A stretch of 23,758 nt of DNA from Lactobacillus sp. (GTDB lineage: Bacteria; Bacillota; Bacilli; Lactobacillales; Lactobacillaceae). Of the stretch, positions 9,280 through 16,847 are shown piece by piece (position 1 is the stretch's first letter; each line of letters opens with the position of its first letter). Location of the stretch: assembly GCF_014803895.1 (NCBI RefSeq), contig NZ_JAAVAU010000002.1:40216-63973 (forward strand). The letters run 5' to 3'. Both the position numbers and the translations under genes were made by a program. A model generated the notes under the pieces. That model did not search any database, was not told the DNA's origin, and saw nothing but the letters and a program-made list of their open reading frames with translations.

Positions 9280-9447
9280 GGGACTTACCCGCGGTACCAC
9301 TCTAATTGATACAAATATAGTATCCGCTTTAATTGATTAACTTTAGATTATTAAGTCAAACACGCCTTCATAAAAAATACTACCTGTCTTTCACCATCAC
9401 AAGTTCGCTGAAAAGAATTATTTTATTACTACTTTTGACTTTGTTGC
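9244..9447 (-). promoter_or_regulatory. T-box riboswitch of argS (specifier CGU, Arg)
   Basis: Reading the minus strand, the leader contains the T-box core TGGTACCGCGG (about 9288-9300), whose UGGN bulge pairs with the NCCA end of uncharged tRNA. A long hairpin with a T run follows (9244-9279) as the competing terminator. Stem I is closed by AAGTCAAA near the 5' end pairing with TTTGACTT near 9353-9360. In the loop next to that closing helix, the codon CGT lies at 9364-9362 and is followed by a purine, the position expected of the specifier. It encodes arginine and so matches the downstream gene. Uncharged tRNA-Arg should stabilise the antiterminator and switch argS on. The 5' end is an estimate from the promoter. 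Confidence 0.93.
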
Positions 9448-9453
9448 ATAACG

Positions 9454-9482
9454 ATTATAACAGGTCTGGTCAGTTTAGCCAA
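9454..9482 (-). promoter_or_regulatory. Promoter of argS T-box transcript
   Basis: On the minus strand TTGGCT (9477-9482) is followed by a 17-base spacer and TATAAT (9454-9459), with TG one base before the -10 (extended -10). The predicted start is near 9447, just before stem I of the T-box. Confidence 0.8.
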
Positions 9483-9490
9483 ACTAAAAA

Positions 9491-10177
9491 TTACTCATCT
9501 TTTATTACAACTTTAGTTCCAATTGGAAGATTATAACAAAGCCACTTTGCATCAGGTAAACTTAAACGTACACATCCATGTGAACCCTGAGTTTTACCTA
9601 GCTTATTTGCTTCTTTAACATTGATTTTTTTATTAGCTTTAGTTGGCACCGAATGGAACAAATAAATCCCATGATCTTTCCAACTAACATAATAACGTGC
9701 ACCTTCATTTAATTCTTGATTAAAGAATTCTGCTCCCCGTTCCGGTTGAACATAATAAGTACCCGTTGGTGTAGCTGACTTACCATTTTTATATATTCCA
9801 CCAGTCGATAGCATGGTATAAACTGGCTTATTACCGCTCATTATGTAAGTTCTATTTCCCTTTAAAGAAACTCGAATCCATAAATCTTTAACTTTTTTCA
9901 AGTTGGGATGAGCCTTTTTTTCACTCTTTACCTTCCAACTGCCTTCCTTAGCTAAATCTTTTGGATCCGCATAGGGACGATATTTAGCATTCGGATCAGT
10001 TGACTTTTTAGTGGTGTCTTTTTTTTCTTCTACTTTTTTAGTACTAGTTGCAACTTTTGTGGATTTATCCTGCGCAGCACTATCCGGAATATTTATTTTT
10101 GGAAAGAAAATAACTCCGGCACAAACGATTGCCACAACTGCAATAATAGCTAATATTTTACTTTTAGTTGATTTCAC
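9491..10177 (-). CDS. L,D-transpeptidase (YkuD domain), membrane-anchored
   Basis: This 228-residue protein has an N-terminal hydrophobic segment (about 8-25) serving as signal or anchor, then a Lys/Thr-rich linker (about 36-65), and a YkuD domain from about 95 to the end. The family signature is present: H165 in YLFHSVP and SHGCVRL at 199-205, with catalytic Cys202 and Arg204. Such enzymes act outside the membrane, forming 3-3 cross-links or attaching proteins to peptidoglycan stem peptides. The start is GTG at 10177 with a modest AGAAG ribosome site; no in-frame ATG lies nearby. It is transcribed from its own promoter and sits between dacA, whose product makes tetrapeptide stems, and argS. 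The acceptor substrate is unknown. Confidence 0.92.
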   Translation of the reverse strand: MKSTKSKILAIIAVVAIVCAGVIFFPKINIPDSAAQDKSTKVATSTKKVEEKKDTTKKSTDPNAKYRPYADPKDLAKEGSWKVKSEKKAHPNLKKVKDLWIRVSLKGNRTYIMSGNKPVYTMLSTGGIYKNGKSATPTGTYYVQPERGAEFFNQELNEGARYYVSWKDHGIYLFHSVPTKANKKINVKEANKLGKTQGSHGCVRLSLPDAKWLCYNLPIGTKVVIKDE

Positions 10178-10226
10178 TGGTAATTCTTCTTTTTAATATT
10201 TAGTATTTTTTATCATAGATAAAACT

Positions 10227-10255
10227 ATTATATGTGAGTTTATTAATTTTCTCAA
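10227..10255 (-). promoter_or_regulatory. Promoter of the L,D-transpeptidase gene
   Basis: On the minus strand TTGAGA (10250-10255), a 17-base spacer and a perfect TATAAT (10227-10232) make one of the best sigma-A-type promoters in the window. The leader before the GTG is about 45 bases. Confidence 0.85.
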
Positions 10256-10301
10256 TTATCAAAATTACGATGTATATTTATTATACTGTCTTTTTTTAAA
10301 C

Positions 10302-10335
10302 AAAAAAAAGAATCAAATTCAAAAATTTGATTCTT
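10302..10335 (-). terminator. Terminator after dacA
   Basis: On the minus strand AAGAATCAAATT pairs with AATTTGATTCTT across a four-base loop and is followed by a run of T. It closes the nnrD-dacA transcript and separates it from the L,D-transpeptidase gene. Confidence 0.9.
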
Positions 10336-10352
10336 AAATTATTATTTATCTT

Positions 10353-11630
10353 TTAATGGAAGATTGCACGCCAAATTCTAACAAAAATATTGGCTTTTGC
10401 TACATCTTGCTTAACAGTTGCTGGTAATTCTACCCCTTTATCAGACTTGATAGATGGAATCTTTGTGACTTCAAAATTACCAACTTTTTGCCCTACAGTA
10501 AGTGGTGCGCTCAATTCTTTCTTAGAAAATTTAGCACTAATACTTTTACCATTTTGAATCCAAATACCAGTATCTTTTTGCATCACAAGCTCGGCAGTTT
10601 CATTCTTACCATCAGGAACGGCTACTGTCTTAGCTCCATCAACTTTTTGATTTTTTTTCATAATATAAAGTTGATAGTTATCAAAAACATATTTTAGCAA
10701 TTTTTTAGTCTGAGTAAATCTTGAGGGATCAGTACCATCTTTATGCTGGGCTCCCATTACAACCGTGATAATTCGACGACCATTTTTTGTCATTGTACCG
10801 GCAAAACATGCACCAGCTGCATCAGTTGTCCCAGTCTTAAGTCCATCTAATTGGTAATTAGAATCATATTGAGATAAACCTTTAAGCATCCAATTCCAAT
10901 TTTCCATTTTAGTAATCTTGCCCTGATCATTAAAATTCATATGAGCAATCTTAGTAGTCTGTGTTACTTCTGGGAAGTCACTCAATAATTTATCAACAAC
11001 AATCGCCATATCGGACGCAGATAATTCATTTTCTGCATTTTTACTTACATTAGTGTAAGCATCTTTACCCTGAGTATAATTAGGTAAGCCATCAGGAGTA
11101 TAAAGCTTAGCATCTTTAATTCCCCACTTCTTAACCAAGGCACGCATTTGACTAACAAATCCTTGTTGAGAACCAGCTACAGCTTGAGCTAAAAGCATTG
11201 CACTACCATTAGCAGATTGAATTAAAGTAGATTGATACAATTGACGAATTGTATAGCTATGTCCCATGTACAAAGGTACGCCAGAGTAATCAGGATTTTG
11301 ACTCACTTTAACAATTTGTTTAGTGGGTTTAACCTTTTGATTCCAAGAAAGCTTTTTATCTTTAATTGCTTGCAGGGTTAAATAAATGGTAATCAATTTG
11401 GACATCGAAGCAACAGGCATTTTTTTATCTGCATTTTTAGCATAGAGAACCTGCCCACTCTTTGCATCCACCGCAATTGCACTTTTAACGTCTAAATCTA
11501 CCTGACTCGCATTATAATTATCAACTGTAGCAGCACTAACTTGTTGACTATTCATTCCTAAAATAAAGAAAGAGAGTAACAACATAAAGACCGCAATATA
11601 TTTTTGCAACCTATCTTTTGCAATATTCAT
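10353..11630 (-). CDS. dacA: D-alanyl-D-alanine carboxypeptidase (PBP5-type)
   Basis: This 425-residue protein has a signal peptide (about 1-34, likely cut near VSAA) and a serine-type carboxypeptidase domain with S75-MSK, S139-AN and K265-TG motifs, then a beta-rich C-terminal domain. It ends in a short amphipathic helix (IFVRIWRAIFH), the usual membrane anchor of PBP5-type enzymes. It removes the terminal D-Ala from pentapeptide stems outside the membrane. I chose the ATG at 11630 because AAAGGAAAG lies before it. The frame extends 7 codons up to a TTG at 11651, but that start would contain the ribosome site itself. It lies 64 bases after nnrD, with a possible promoter of its own, and ends at a strong terminator. 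Confidence 0.95.
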   Translation of the reverse strand: MNIAKDRLQKYIAVFMLLLSFFILGMNSQQVSAATVDNYNASQVDLDVKSAIAVDAKSGQVLYAKNADKKMPVASMSKLITIYLTLQAIKDKKLSWNQKVKPTKQIVKVSQNPDYSGVPLYMGHSYTIRQLYQSTLIQSANGSAMLLAQAVAGSQQGFVSQMRALVKKWGIKDAKLYTPDGLPNYTQGKDAYTNVSKNAENELSASDMAIVVDKLLSDFPEVTQTTKIAHMNFNDQGKITKMENWNWMLKGLSQYDSNYQLDGLKTGTTDAAGACFAGTMTKNGRRIITVVMGAQHKDGTDPSRFTQTKKLLKYVFDNYQLYIMKKNQKVDGAKTVAVPDGKNETAELVMQKDTGIWIQNGKSISAKFSKKELSAPLTVGQKVGNFEVTKIPSIKSDKGVELPATVKQDVAKANIFVRIWRAIFH

Positions 11631-11668
11631 TAGATAATACTTTCCTTTCAAATATCAGTAACATCTCA

Positions 11669-11677
11669 ATTCTAGCA
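11669..11677 (-). promoter_or_regulatory. Possible extended -10 promoter of dacA
   Basis: The minus strand reads TGC followed by TAGAAT (hexamer at 11669-11674), an extended -10 form about 40 bases before the dacA ATG. No good -35 is visible at 17 bases, so dacA may instead depend on the nnrD transcript. Confidence 0.4.
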
Positions 11678-11694
11678 AAATTTTGTAATTGCGA

Positions 11695-12549
11695 TTAGTT
11701 TTTTTCACCGTATTTTTTCATTAATTTTGGTAAAAGTGCACTAAGATTAGTTGGACGAACAAAATAATTATTTTGATAAATTTCATCTCCTGCTAATGAA
11801 TGCAAATAAACGGCTGCCCCAATTATTTTTAAATTAATGCCAAACTGTCCACAAAAACTGCCGATTATTCCAGCAAGTGTATCTCCCATACCCCCAGTAG
11901 CCATTCCTGGATTTCCAAGAGGATTCAGTAAGATACTGCCTTCCCTATCATAAATTTTAGTGTGGTTAGACTTTAAGACTAAATATGCCTTTTCTTTAGC
12001 AACCAATTCCTTTAAAGCTTCAATGTTATTAGCATCATTCTGTTCAGCAATCTTAATTCCACTCAACCGTTGCCATTCCATTTGATGAGGTGTAAAAATA
12101 ATATTATTAGCTTTTTTGGGTAATAAATTATGGTCTTGACTCAGTAAATCTAAGGCACTGGCATCTAAAACTACCGTCTGTTTATTTGTAATATTATCTT
12201 TTAGGGTTACCAAAATTTTTCGAGCAAAATCATTAGTATCCAATCCCATACCACAAATAATTATATCTACAGTTGATATAATTTCAGCCAGCTTTTTTTG
12301 ATCATTCCAATCAATGAACATTGCTTCAGGATTTCTAGTATGTAGAGCTGTGGCATTAAATGGATCAGTTGCCACAAAAAGCAATCCTGCACCACTATTT
12401 AATGCCCCTTCGGTAGCCATCATAATTGCTCCACCATAATTTTTACTTCCACCAATTAAAAGAATTCGTCCAAACGTTCCTTTATGAGAATTACTGGGCC
12501 GCTGCTTAATTACTTGAGGTAAAATTGATAATTTAATTTCTTCCATCAT
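11695..12549 (-). CDS. nnrD: ADP/ATP-dependent NAD(P)H-hydrate dehydratase
   Basis: This 284-residue ribokinase-fold enzyme of the YjeF C-terminal family repairs hydrated NADH/NADPH by dehydrating the S form at the cost of ADP (bacteria) or ATP. Markers are KGTFGRILLIGGS at 23-35, the TPHQ segment near 153, and NPGMATGGMGDTLAG at 213-227, where D223 is the catalytic aspartate. The epimerase partner domain (NnrE) fused in many species is absent, so an epimerase must be encoded elsewhere if the pathway is complete. AGAAGGTG precedes two adjacent ATG codons at 12549 and 12546; the first has slightly better spacing. It is divergent from the tRNA-Leu gene and lies upstream of dacA, perhaps in one transcript. 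Confidence 0.92.
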   Translation of the reverse strand: MMEEIKLSILPQVIKQRPSNSHKGTFGRILLIGGSKNYGGAIMMATEGALNSGAGLLFVATDPFNATALHTRNPEAMFIDWNDQKKLAEIISTVDIIICGMGLDTNDFARKILVTLKDNITNKQTVVLDASALDLLSQDHNLLPKKANNIIFTPHQMEWQRLSGIKIAEQNDANNIEALKELVAKEKAYLVLKSNHTKIYDREGSILLNPLGNPGMATGGMGDTLAGIIGSFCGQFGINLKIIGAAVYLHSLAGDEIYQNNYFVRPTNLSALLPKLMKKYGEKN

Positions 12550-12575
12550 TCAACACCTTCTTAAATTAATTATTA

Positions 12576-12604
12576 TTTCCATTTTAACAATTTTTAGGTA
12601 TAAT
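12576..12604 (+). promoter_or_regulatory. Promoter of tRNA-Leu
   Basis: TTTCCA (12576-12581), a 17-base spacer and TATAAT (12599-12604) place the start near 12611, six bases before the mature tRNA 5' end. Confidence 0.75.
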
Positions 12605-12616
12605 TATTATTGAATT

Positions 12617-12700
12617 GCCCCAATGGCGGAATTGGCAGACGCGCAGCGTTCAGGTCGCTGTTCACGCAAGTGAGTACAAGTTCGAATCTTGCTTGGGGCA
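12617..12700 (+). tRNA. tRNA-Leu(CAG)
   Basis: The acceptor stem GCCCCAA pairs with TTGGGGC, and the discriminator base is A. The anticodon stem CAGCG / CGCTG encloses the loop TTCAGGT, giving anticodon CAG, which reads CUG codons. A long variable arm, typical of leucine tRNAs, and the TTCGAAT T-loop are visible. The 3' CCA is not encoded. It is a single-gene transcript with its own promoter and terminator. Confidence 0.96.
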
Positions 12701-12705
12701 TAATT

Positions 12706-12736
12706 AAAGAGCATCCCTGTGAGGGATGCTCTTTTT
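12706..12736. terminator. Terminator after tRNA-Leu
   Basis: AGAGCATCCCT and AGGGATGCTCT form a perfect stem with a GTG loop, followed by TTTTT and preceded by AAA. It ends the tRNA-Leu transcript and may weakly act on the minus-strand gene ending at 12740. Confidence 0.9.
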
Positions 12737-12739
12737 GTT

Positions 12740-13486
12740 TTAGTCATTATTTACCTTTTTAGCAGTTTCTAAAGCAAAATTAGCTACTTTCTCTGCACCA
12801 ACTTCACGCGCATCATTTTGAACGCCTAAAGCAAAATGCATCAACTGATCTCTTAATTCTTCAGAAATATTATCTTCATACTTGCCTAATTCCCGTTCAC
12901 TAAATGGCTTCAAGAAATTATTCAAATTATTGAATAATCTTTCCATTGAATGACGTAATTGCGTATCTTTAATATCACGTGCTTCAGTAATTCTACTCTT
13001 AATTTTCTTTAAACTTTGGACAGTATGAGGTAACAAAATATATTCATTATCTCTTCTTTGCCAAACAATAACTTCCTCAGTCTCAATATTATTTAAATTT
13101 TCTTGAACTTGAGCTAAATTATCATCAGGACCAAAGGAATAACTTAATGACTTATCATCTAAAAAGGCCTTATAATTTTCCTTCTTTTTATCTTTATCGC
13201 CTGAGTAATTATCTAAAAATTCACGTGCACTATTAATATCATGTTGAATTTCATGCTTAGTAGTATTGCTTAAAAATTCTGGAGTATAGTCTTGATAAAT
13301 ATCAGAACCAGCTTCAAATTCTGTTAGCAATTGACTATCATCTTCTTGGATTTTTTCTAGAATAGCTTCAATTTTTTTATAAGAATCAGTTCCTAAAAAT
13401 GGATTCTTAACATCTACTTCAAAATTGAAGTCATTGTAACAAATATCACGAAAACCCAACAAAGTTTTATATGTATCTTTTTTCAT
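12740..13486 (-). CDS. Unrecognised 248-residue charged cytosolic protein
   Basis: I do not recognise this protein. It has 248 residues, no signal peptide or membrane segment, and is very rich in Asp, Glu, Lys and Asn with a largely helical pattern (for example LRHSMERLFNNLNNFL around 178-193). An HEIQH sequence at 78-82 resembles a zincin HExxH motif, but Asp follows the second His, which is unfavourable for that motif, and no third ligand stands out. The ATG has the ribosome site AGAGAGG. The gene lies 61 bases downstream of the interrupted DUF2974 gene on the same strand and just before a terminator. Its base composition matches its neighbours. It is likely a real gene because of the long open frame and the ribosome site. 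Confidence 0.75.
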   Translation of the reverse strand: MKKDTYKTLLGFRDICYNDFNFEVDVKNPFLGTDSYKKIEAILEKIQEDDSQLLTEFEAGSDIYQDYTPEFLSNTTKHEIQHDINSAREFLDNYSGDKDKKKENYKAFLDDKSLSYSFGPDDNLAQVQENLNNIETEEVIVWQRRDNEYILLPHTVQSLKKIKSRITEARDIKDTQLRHSMERLFNNLNNFLKPFSERELGKYEDNISEELRDQLMHFALGVQNDAREVGAEKVANFALETAKKVNND

Positions 13487-13547
13487 ATTTTATATCCTCT
13501 CTAAATTTCAAATTTATTTTACACTTATTTTCTCAGAAGAAAAAATA

Positions 13548-14702
13548 TTATTCAAAAAAATGTTTATTTGAAAAATTATCCAAAAGATTATGGAGTGAGG
13601 TTAAATAGTCATTTTTTCTAGAATTTATTATCCTTTTACCACTTATAAAGGAAGCATCAACCAATTTACTTATTACCGGTTGCCAAACTGATGCATCATT
13701 TTTACGAGAATTTAGCAGACTATTAGCTACTTCACGAAAAGCTTTTGGTTTAAACATACTCTTTAAATAGATACCGTCATAAACATTAATTGCATTATAT
13801 AAGGTGGTAATAAATTCTCTTCGTTCTTCATCATCAGTCTCCTCTAAAAGCTTATCAACAGTCTTTTTAGCCATTTCTGATGGAGAAACCAGTTTATCTA
13901 CTACTACGAAGTGATTATCAACTACTTCCCAATTAAACATGTTATGTTGGAGAGGTCCTAGACCTCGAGAATTAATAATCTGACAAATATTTTTATTACT
14001 TACTAAATCATCCATCAAAGTACCTACAATCGAACCTTGGGGAATATATTTATGTAAAATCCCTTTTAAGGCTAAGATTTTCTTATCATATCTCTGATGT
14101 TGTCGATGAAAACCAGGCCCATCAAAACTATCTACTCGCTTAATAAACTGTCGTTCCCGCTCATTAGCAGTAACAGCTACAAAAAATGCTAAATTTCCAC
14201 CTTTGGAGTGTCCTCCAAGATAATATTTTCCTGACCAATAATTTAATCGTTTTCTAAAATACTTTCTAGCAAAAAATTAGGCTGGCACAATATCTTCAAA
14301 AGACATATTAAAATTTTCTTTCCAGCCAATAGTCGTTGCTGTTGTACCACGATACGCTATATAGTAATGATTTGTTTTAAATTCAAAAGTAATTGCTCCA
14401 AATTGCATTTCAGTTTTGGCATCAATTTTATTAACTACTGATTCCCACCGAATATCTTGGTACCGAGGATTTTTAACTAGCTCACGCCACAATTTCTTCA
14501 ACTCATCAGCACCCCAAACACCAGCTGTTAATTTTTCAAGAAAATCATCATCTAGTGGAACATCGCCCAGTCTGTTTGAAATAGTAACTCTATCAAAATG
14601 ACAATATACTAATTCTGCTAAAATCATACTATCAATTTCATTAAAAGGTTCTTCGACAAAACTAAGACGATATTTTCTAGCATAGTCAATCATATTTTTC
14701 AT
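13548..14702 (-). pseudogene. DUF2974 (Mbeg1-like) alpha/beta-hydrolase gene with one in-frame stop
   Basis: From the ATG at 14702 (ribosome site AGGTG) the frame is open for 141 codons, hits TAA at 14279-14277, and then runs on in the same frame without another stop to 13548. The complete protein would be 384 residues. The first part carries family features: LSFVEEPFNEIDSMILAEL near the start, and FGAITFEF, IAYRGT and GWKENFNMSF before the stop. The GGHSKGGN nucleophile elbow follows the stop, with its Ser at codon 166 (14207-14205), then VDSFDGPGF. From family knowledge this is a lipase-like fold of unknown substrate. The stop removes the nucleophile, so the 141-residue product should be inactive. 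A CAA (Gln) to TAA change would explain it. A sequencing error or a downstream restart near 14015 are alternatives. Confidence 0.88.
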
Positions 14703-14799
14703 TTTATTCACCTACAATAATTTTCTTGGACTCTCCTCCTTTATTTTAAAACTAAAAAAGCTCATAATTAATAAAAAAGAATTAGAAAGGTTGTTAAAT

Positions 14800-15012
14800 A
14801 TGTCATTTTACAAATGGTTACTAAAATTTGAAGATGTTGATTTACCAATTGGTAAGGTTGCTAAACATGTTAAACATGATGAAAGTTTCCCTAAGGAAAG
14901 TGATGATTATAAAGAATTAGACACTTATATGCTTTCTGAAATGCCAAATCCTATGTACAGTTCTGCCCAACGCGCCTTAGACTACTACAAGAAAGAAACT
15001 TTAGAACATTAA
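14800..15012 (+). CDS. YozE-family (UPF0346) small protein
   Basis: This 70-residue protein begins MSFYKWLLKFED and contains FPKESDDYKELDTYM, the pattern of the YozE SAM-like-fold family, which is widespread in Firmicutes. It is soluble, with several short helices and no catalytic motif. Its function is not established, although the fold suggests nucleic-acid or protein binding. I start it at the ATG at 14800 because AGAAAGG lies nine bases before it; the frame extends three codons up to a TTG at 14791 that sits directly against the ribosome site. It is divergent from the DUF2974 gene, and a terminator hairpin follows about 55 bases after the stop. Confidence 0.88.
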   Translation: MSFYKWLLKFEDVDLPIGKVAKHVKHDESFPKESDDYKELDTYMLSEMPNPMYSSAQRALDYYKKETLEH

Positions 15013-15031
15013 GATATGATATACTAAAGTT

Positions 15032-15100
15032 CCTTGGCAGGGGCATTTCTCACATTTGAGGAATAAAAAAAGTCTTTCGAAATTAATCGAAAGGCTTTTT
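15032..15100 (+). ncRNA. Possible short RNA after yozE (weak candidate)
   Basis: An extended -10 (TG, one base, TATACT; 15017-15025) lies just after the yozE stop, and a strong terminator hairpin ends near 15100, bounding a transcript of about 70 bases. The part between contains TTCCT and AGGAA ends that could pair. No -35 is visible and the same terminator also serves yozE, so this may simply be the yozE 3' region. Confidence 0.2.
15067..15100. terminator. Two-way terminator between yozE and the flippase gene
   Basis: AAAAAGTCTTTCGA pairs with TCGAAAGGCTTTTT across a six-base loop (one G-T pair on the plus reading). A and T runs on both sides allow it to work for both converging genes. Confidence 0.88.
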
Positions 15101-15108
15101 CTTTTTTA

Positions 15109-16740
15109 TTAAGTTCTAATATGTAATTTACGGGCAATAGATTCAACCTTGCTACCGAGTACTTTTTGAGCTAAGGACGTCTTCAAAGTTACTAAAACAT
15201 AGAAGATACCACCAACTGCAACACCAAGTACAACCAAAATAGCTGCTGAGAAACGATTTTCTGGACTGAAAATCATTCCACCAAAGTAAACCACCCCAGT
15301 TACGATAACAAACATTAAAATTGAAAAGCAGGAAATCCCAACAAATCTTCTAGCAGTCCGTCCGCTATCATAATTATACTTTACTCTTAAATGTTCCATG
15401 GCAAGCCAAATTGTAAAGGCTAAACCAATATTTGTTGCAATTAATGGTCCATAGACTTTAAACAATCTAATCATTGGTAATTGCACAATTAATTTTATAA
15501 TTAATCCAATAATCAAATACTTAATAGCTAATCCATTTTCAGATAAACCTTGTAAAATTGCCATTAAAACGGTAAATGAACCCAAACTAATTGCTGTAAA
15601 AGCCGAAAGATAAAGTACACTAGATCCCAAAGGATCATAACCATAAAAGATGGTGTATACGGGTTTACTGATTGCAGCCATCCCTAATGAGGCGGGAATC
15701 ATTACAAAGAAGAATAATTCCAACGTATTCTCAATTTGACTAGCAATATCTTTATAATCCTTCCGTGCATGAGCAGTTGAAAGTAGTGGAATTGCAGTGA
15801 CAGCCATTGCAGTTGCCACTGAGACAATGATCATAATAAGTTTATTTGCATTTAAAGCAAATAAAGCGAACCAACTTTCAATTTGATCACCACTTGCATG
15901 AACAAAAGTTGCTAATATAGGGTGAAAAGTATATTGGTCAATCAATTGAAAGAAAGTAATGCCTGAATCAATAATAATAAATGGAATCGATTGAGCAATA
16001 ATTTCTTTGAATAAACTTCCAGTTGACACATCGACTTCATTATTAGAATTTTCTACCAAAGCATTTAATTTTTTGCGACGTGTAAAGAGGAACCACATTA
16101 AAAGTAAGATACCAAATACAGCCCCAATCGCTGCTGCTAAGTTAGATTGAATAACAGCCTTCAAATAAGAACCATGTTCAACTTGCATAATTAGATAAGC
16201 TGTTAAAAGCATCCAACCAACACGAGCAAGCTGTTCAATAAACTGAGACATTGCACTTGGCATCATATCTGCATAACCTTGGAAATAACCTCGCATAATG
16301 CTAAGAATAGGAATAATTAAAACTGCGTAGGACAAACTATGCAAAATTGGAATTTGCCGACTATCTCCCCCAGCTAATAATGGTGATGTAAAATACATAA
16401 TTCCAGCGGAAATAATACCAAAAATCACCATCAAGAACAGACCACGCCTAAATAGCTTTCGTCCAATTCCATATTCATTTAAAGCATTATACTTAGCTAC
16501 CTGCTTAGCTACAGCTCCGGGAATACCTGCGGTTGATACGATTAAAAAAACACTATAAATAGTATAACTTTTTGCAGTTAGTGCATTAGCTAAGTTCCCA
16601 TGAGTGCCCATCCAGGCATACCACGGAATAATGTAAATCGCTCCTAAAATACGTGAAACGATTGACCCAAAGGTCATCCACGCAGACCCTTTAATCATGG
16701 TCTCATGTGAATTACTCCCTTGCGTATTATTTTTTTTCAT
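15109..16740 (-). CDS. MurJ/YtgP-like lipid II flippase (MOP superfamily)
   Basis: This 543-residue protein has about 14 membrane segments and starts with the MOP/polysaccharide-transport pattern ETMIKGSAWMTFGSIVSRILG. The IYIIPWYAWMG and GIPGAVAKQVAKYN segments (about 36-46 and 77-90) match the YtgP/SpoVB branch. In Gram-positive bacteria this branch supplies the MurJ function, moving lipid-linked peptidoglycan precursors across the membrane; an export role for another polysaccharide is possible. The AGGG ribosome site is rather far from the ATG (11 bases). The gene lies 107 bases downstream of leuS on the same strand without a convincing terminator between them, so some expression may come from the leuS transcript. 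It ends at the two-way terminator shared with yozE. Confidence 0.88.
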   Translation of the reverse strand: MKKNNTQGSNSHETMIKGSAWMTFGSIVSRILGAIYIIPWYAWMGTHGNLANALTAKSYTIYSVFLIVSTAGIPGAVAKQVAKYNALNEYGIGRKLFRRGLFLMVIFGIISAGIMYFTSPLLAGGDSRQIPILHSLSYAVLIIPILSIMRGYFQGYADMMPSAMSQFIEQLARVGWMLLTAYLIMQVEHGSYLKAVIQSNLAAAIGAVFGILLLMWFLFTRRKKLNALVENSNNEVDVSTGSLFKEIIAQSIPFIIIDSGITFFQLIDQYTFHPILATFVHASGDQIESWFALFALNANKLIMIIVSVATAMAVTAIPLLSTAHARKDYKDIASQIENTLELFFFVMIPASLGMAAISKPVYTIFYGYDPLGSSVLYLSAFTAISLGSFTVLMAILQGLSENGLAIKYLIIGLIIKLIVQLPMIRLFKVYGPLIATNIGLAFTIWLAMEHLRVKYNYDSGRTARRFVGISCFSILMFVIVTGVVYFGGMIFSPENRFSAAILVVLGVAVGGIFYVLVTLKTSLAQKVLGSKVESIARKLHIRT

Positions 16741-16847
16741 AAATTAATTTTCCCTAATTTCTAGATAGATATAAGAGTCCAAAACTTATATTACTCACTT
16801 TTTAACAAAATTTATAAATTTGTTTTGTTTTTTAGGAAAAACTTAAC

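Noticed and set aside
14277..14279. Programmed stop read-through or recoding in the DUF2974 gene
   Set aside because: The codon is TAA, the least leaky stop and not a selenocysteine codon, and I see no stimulating structure or repeat of the stop in a conserved context. A nonsense mutation is simpler.
16795..16835. AT-rich hairpin between leuS and the flippase gene as a terminator
   Set aside because: The T run lies on the plus-strand side only, where no gene needs it, and the minus-strand reading has A after the stem; pairing includes a bulge.
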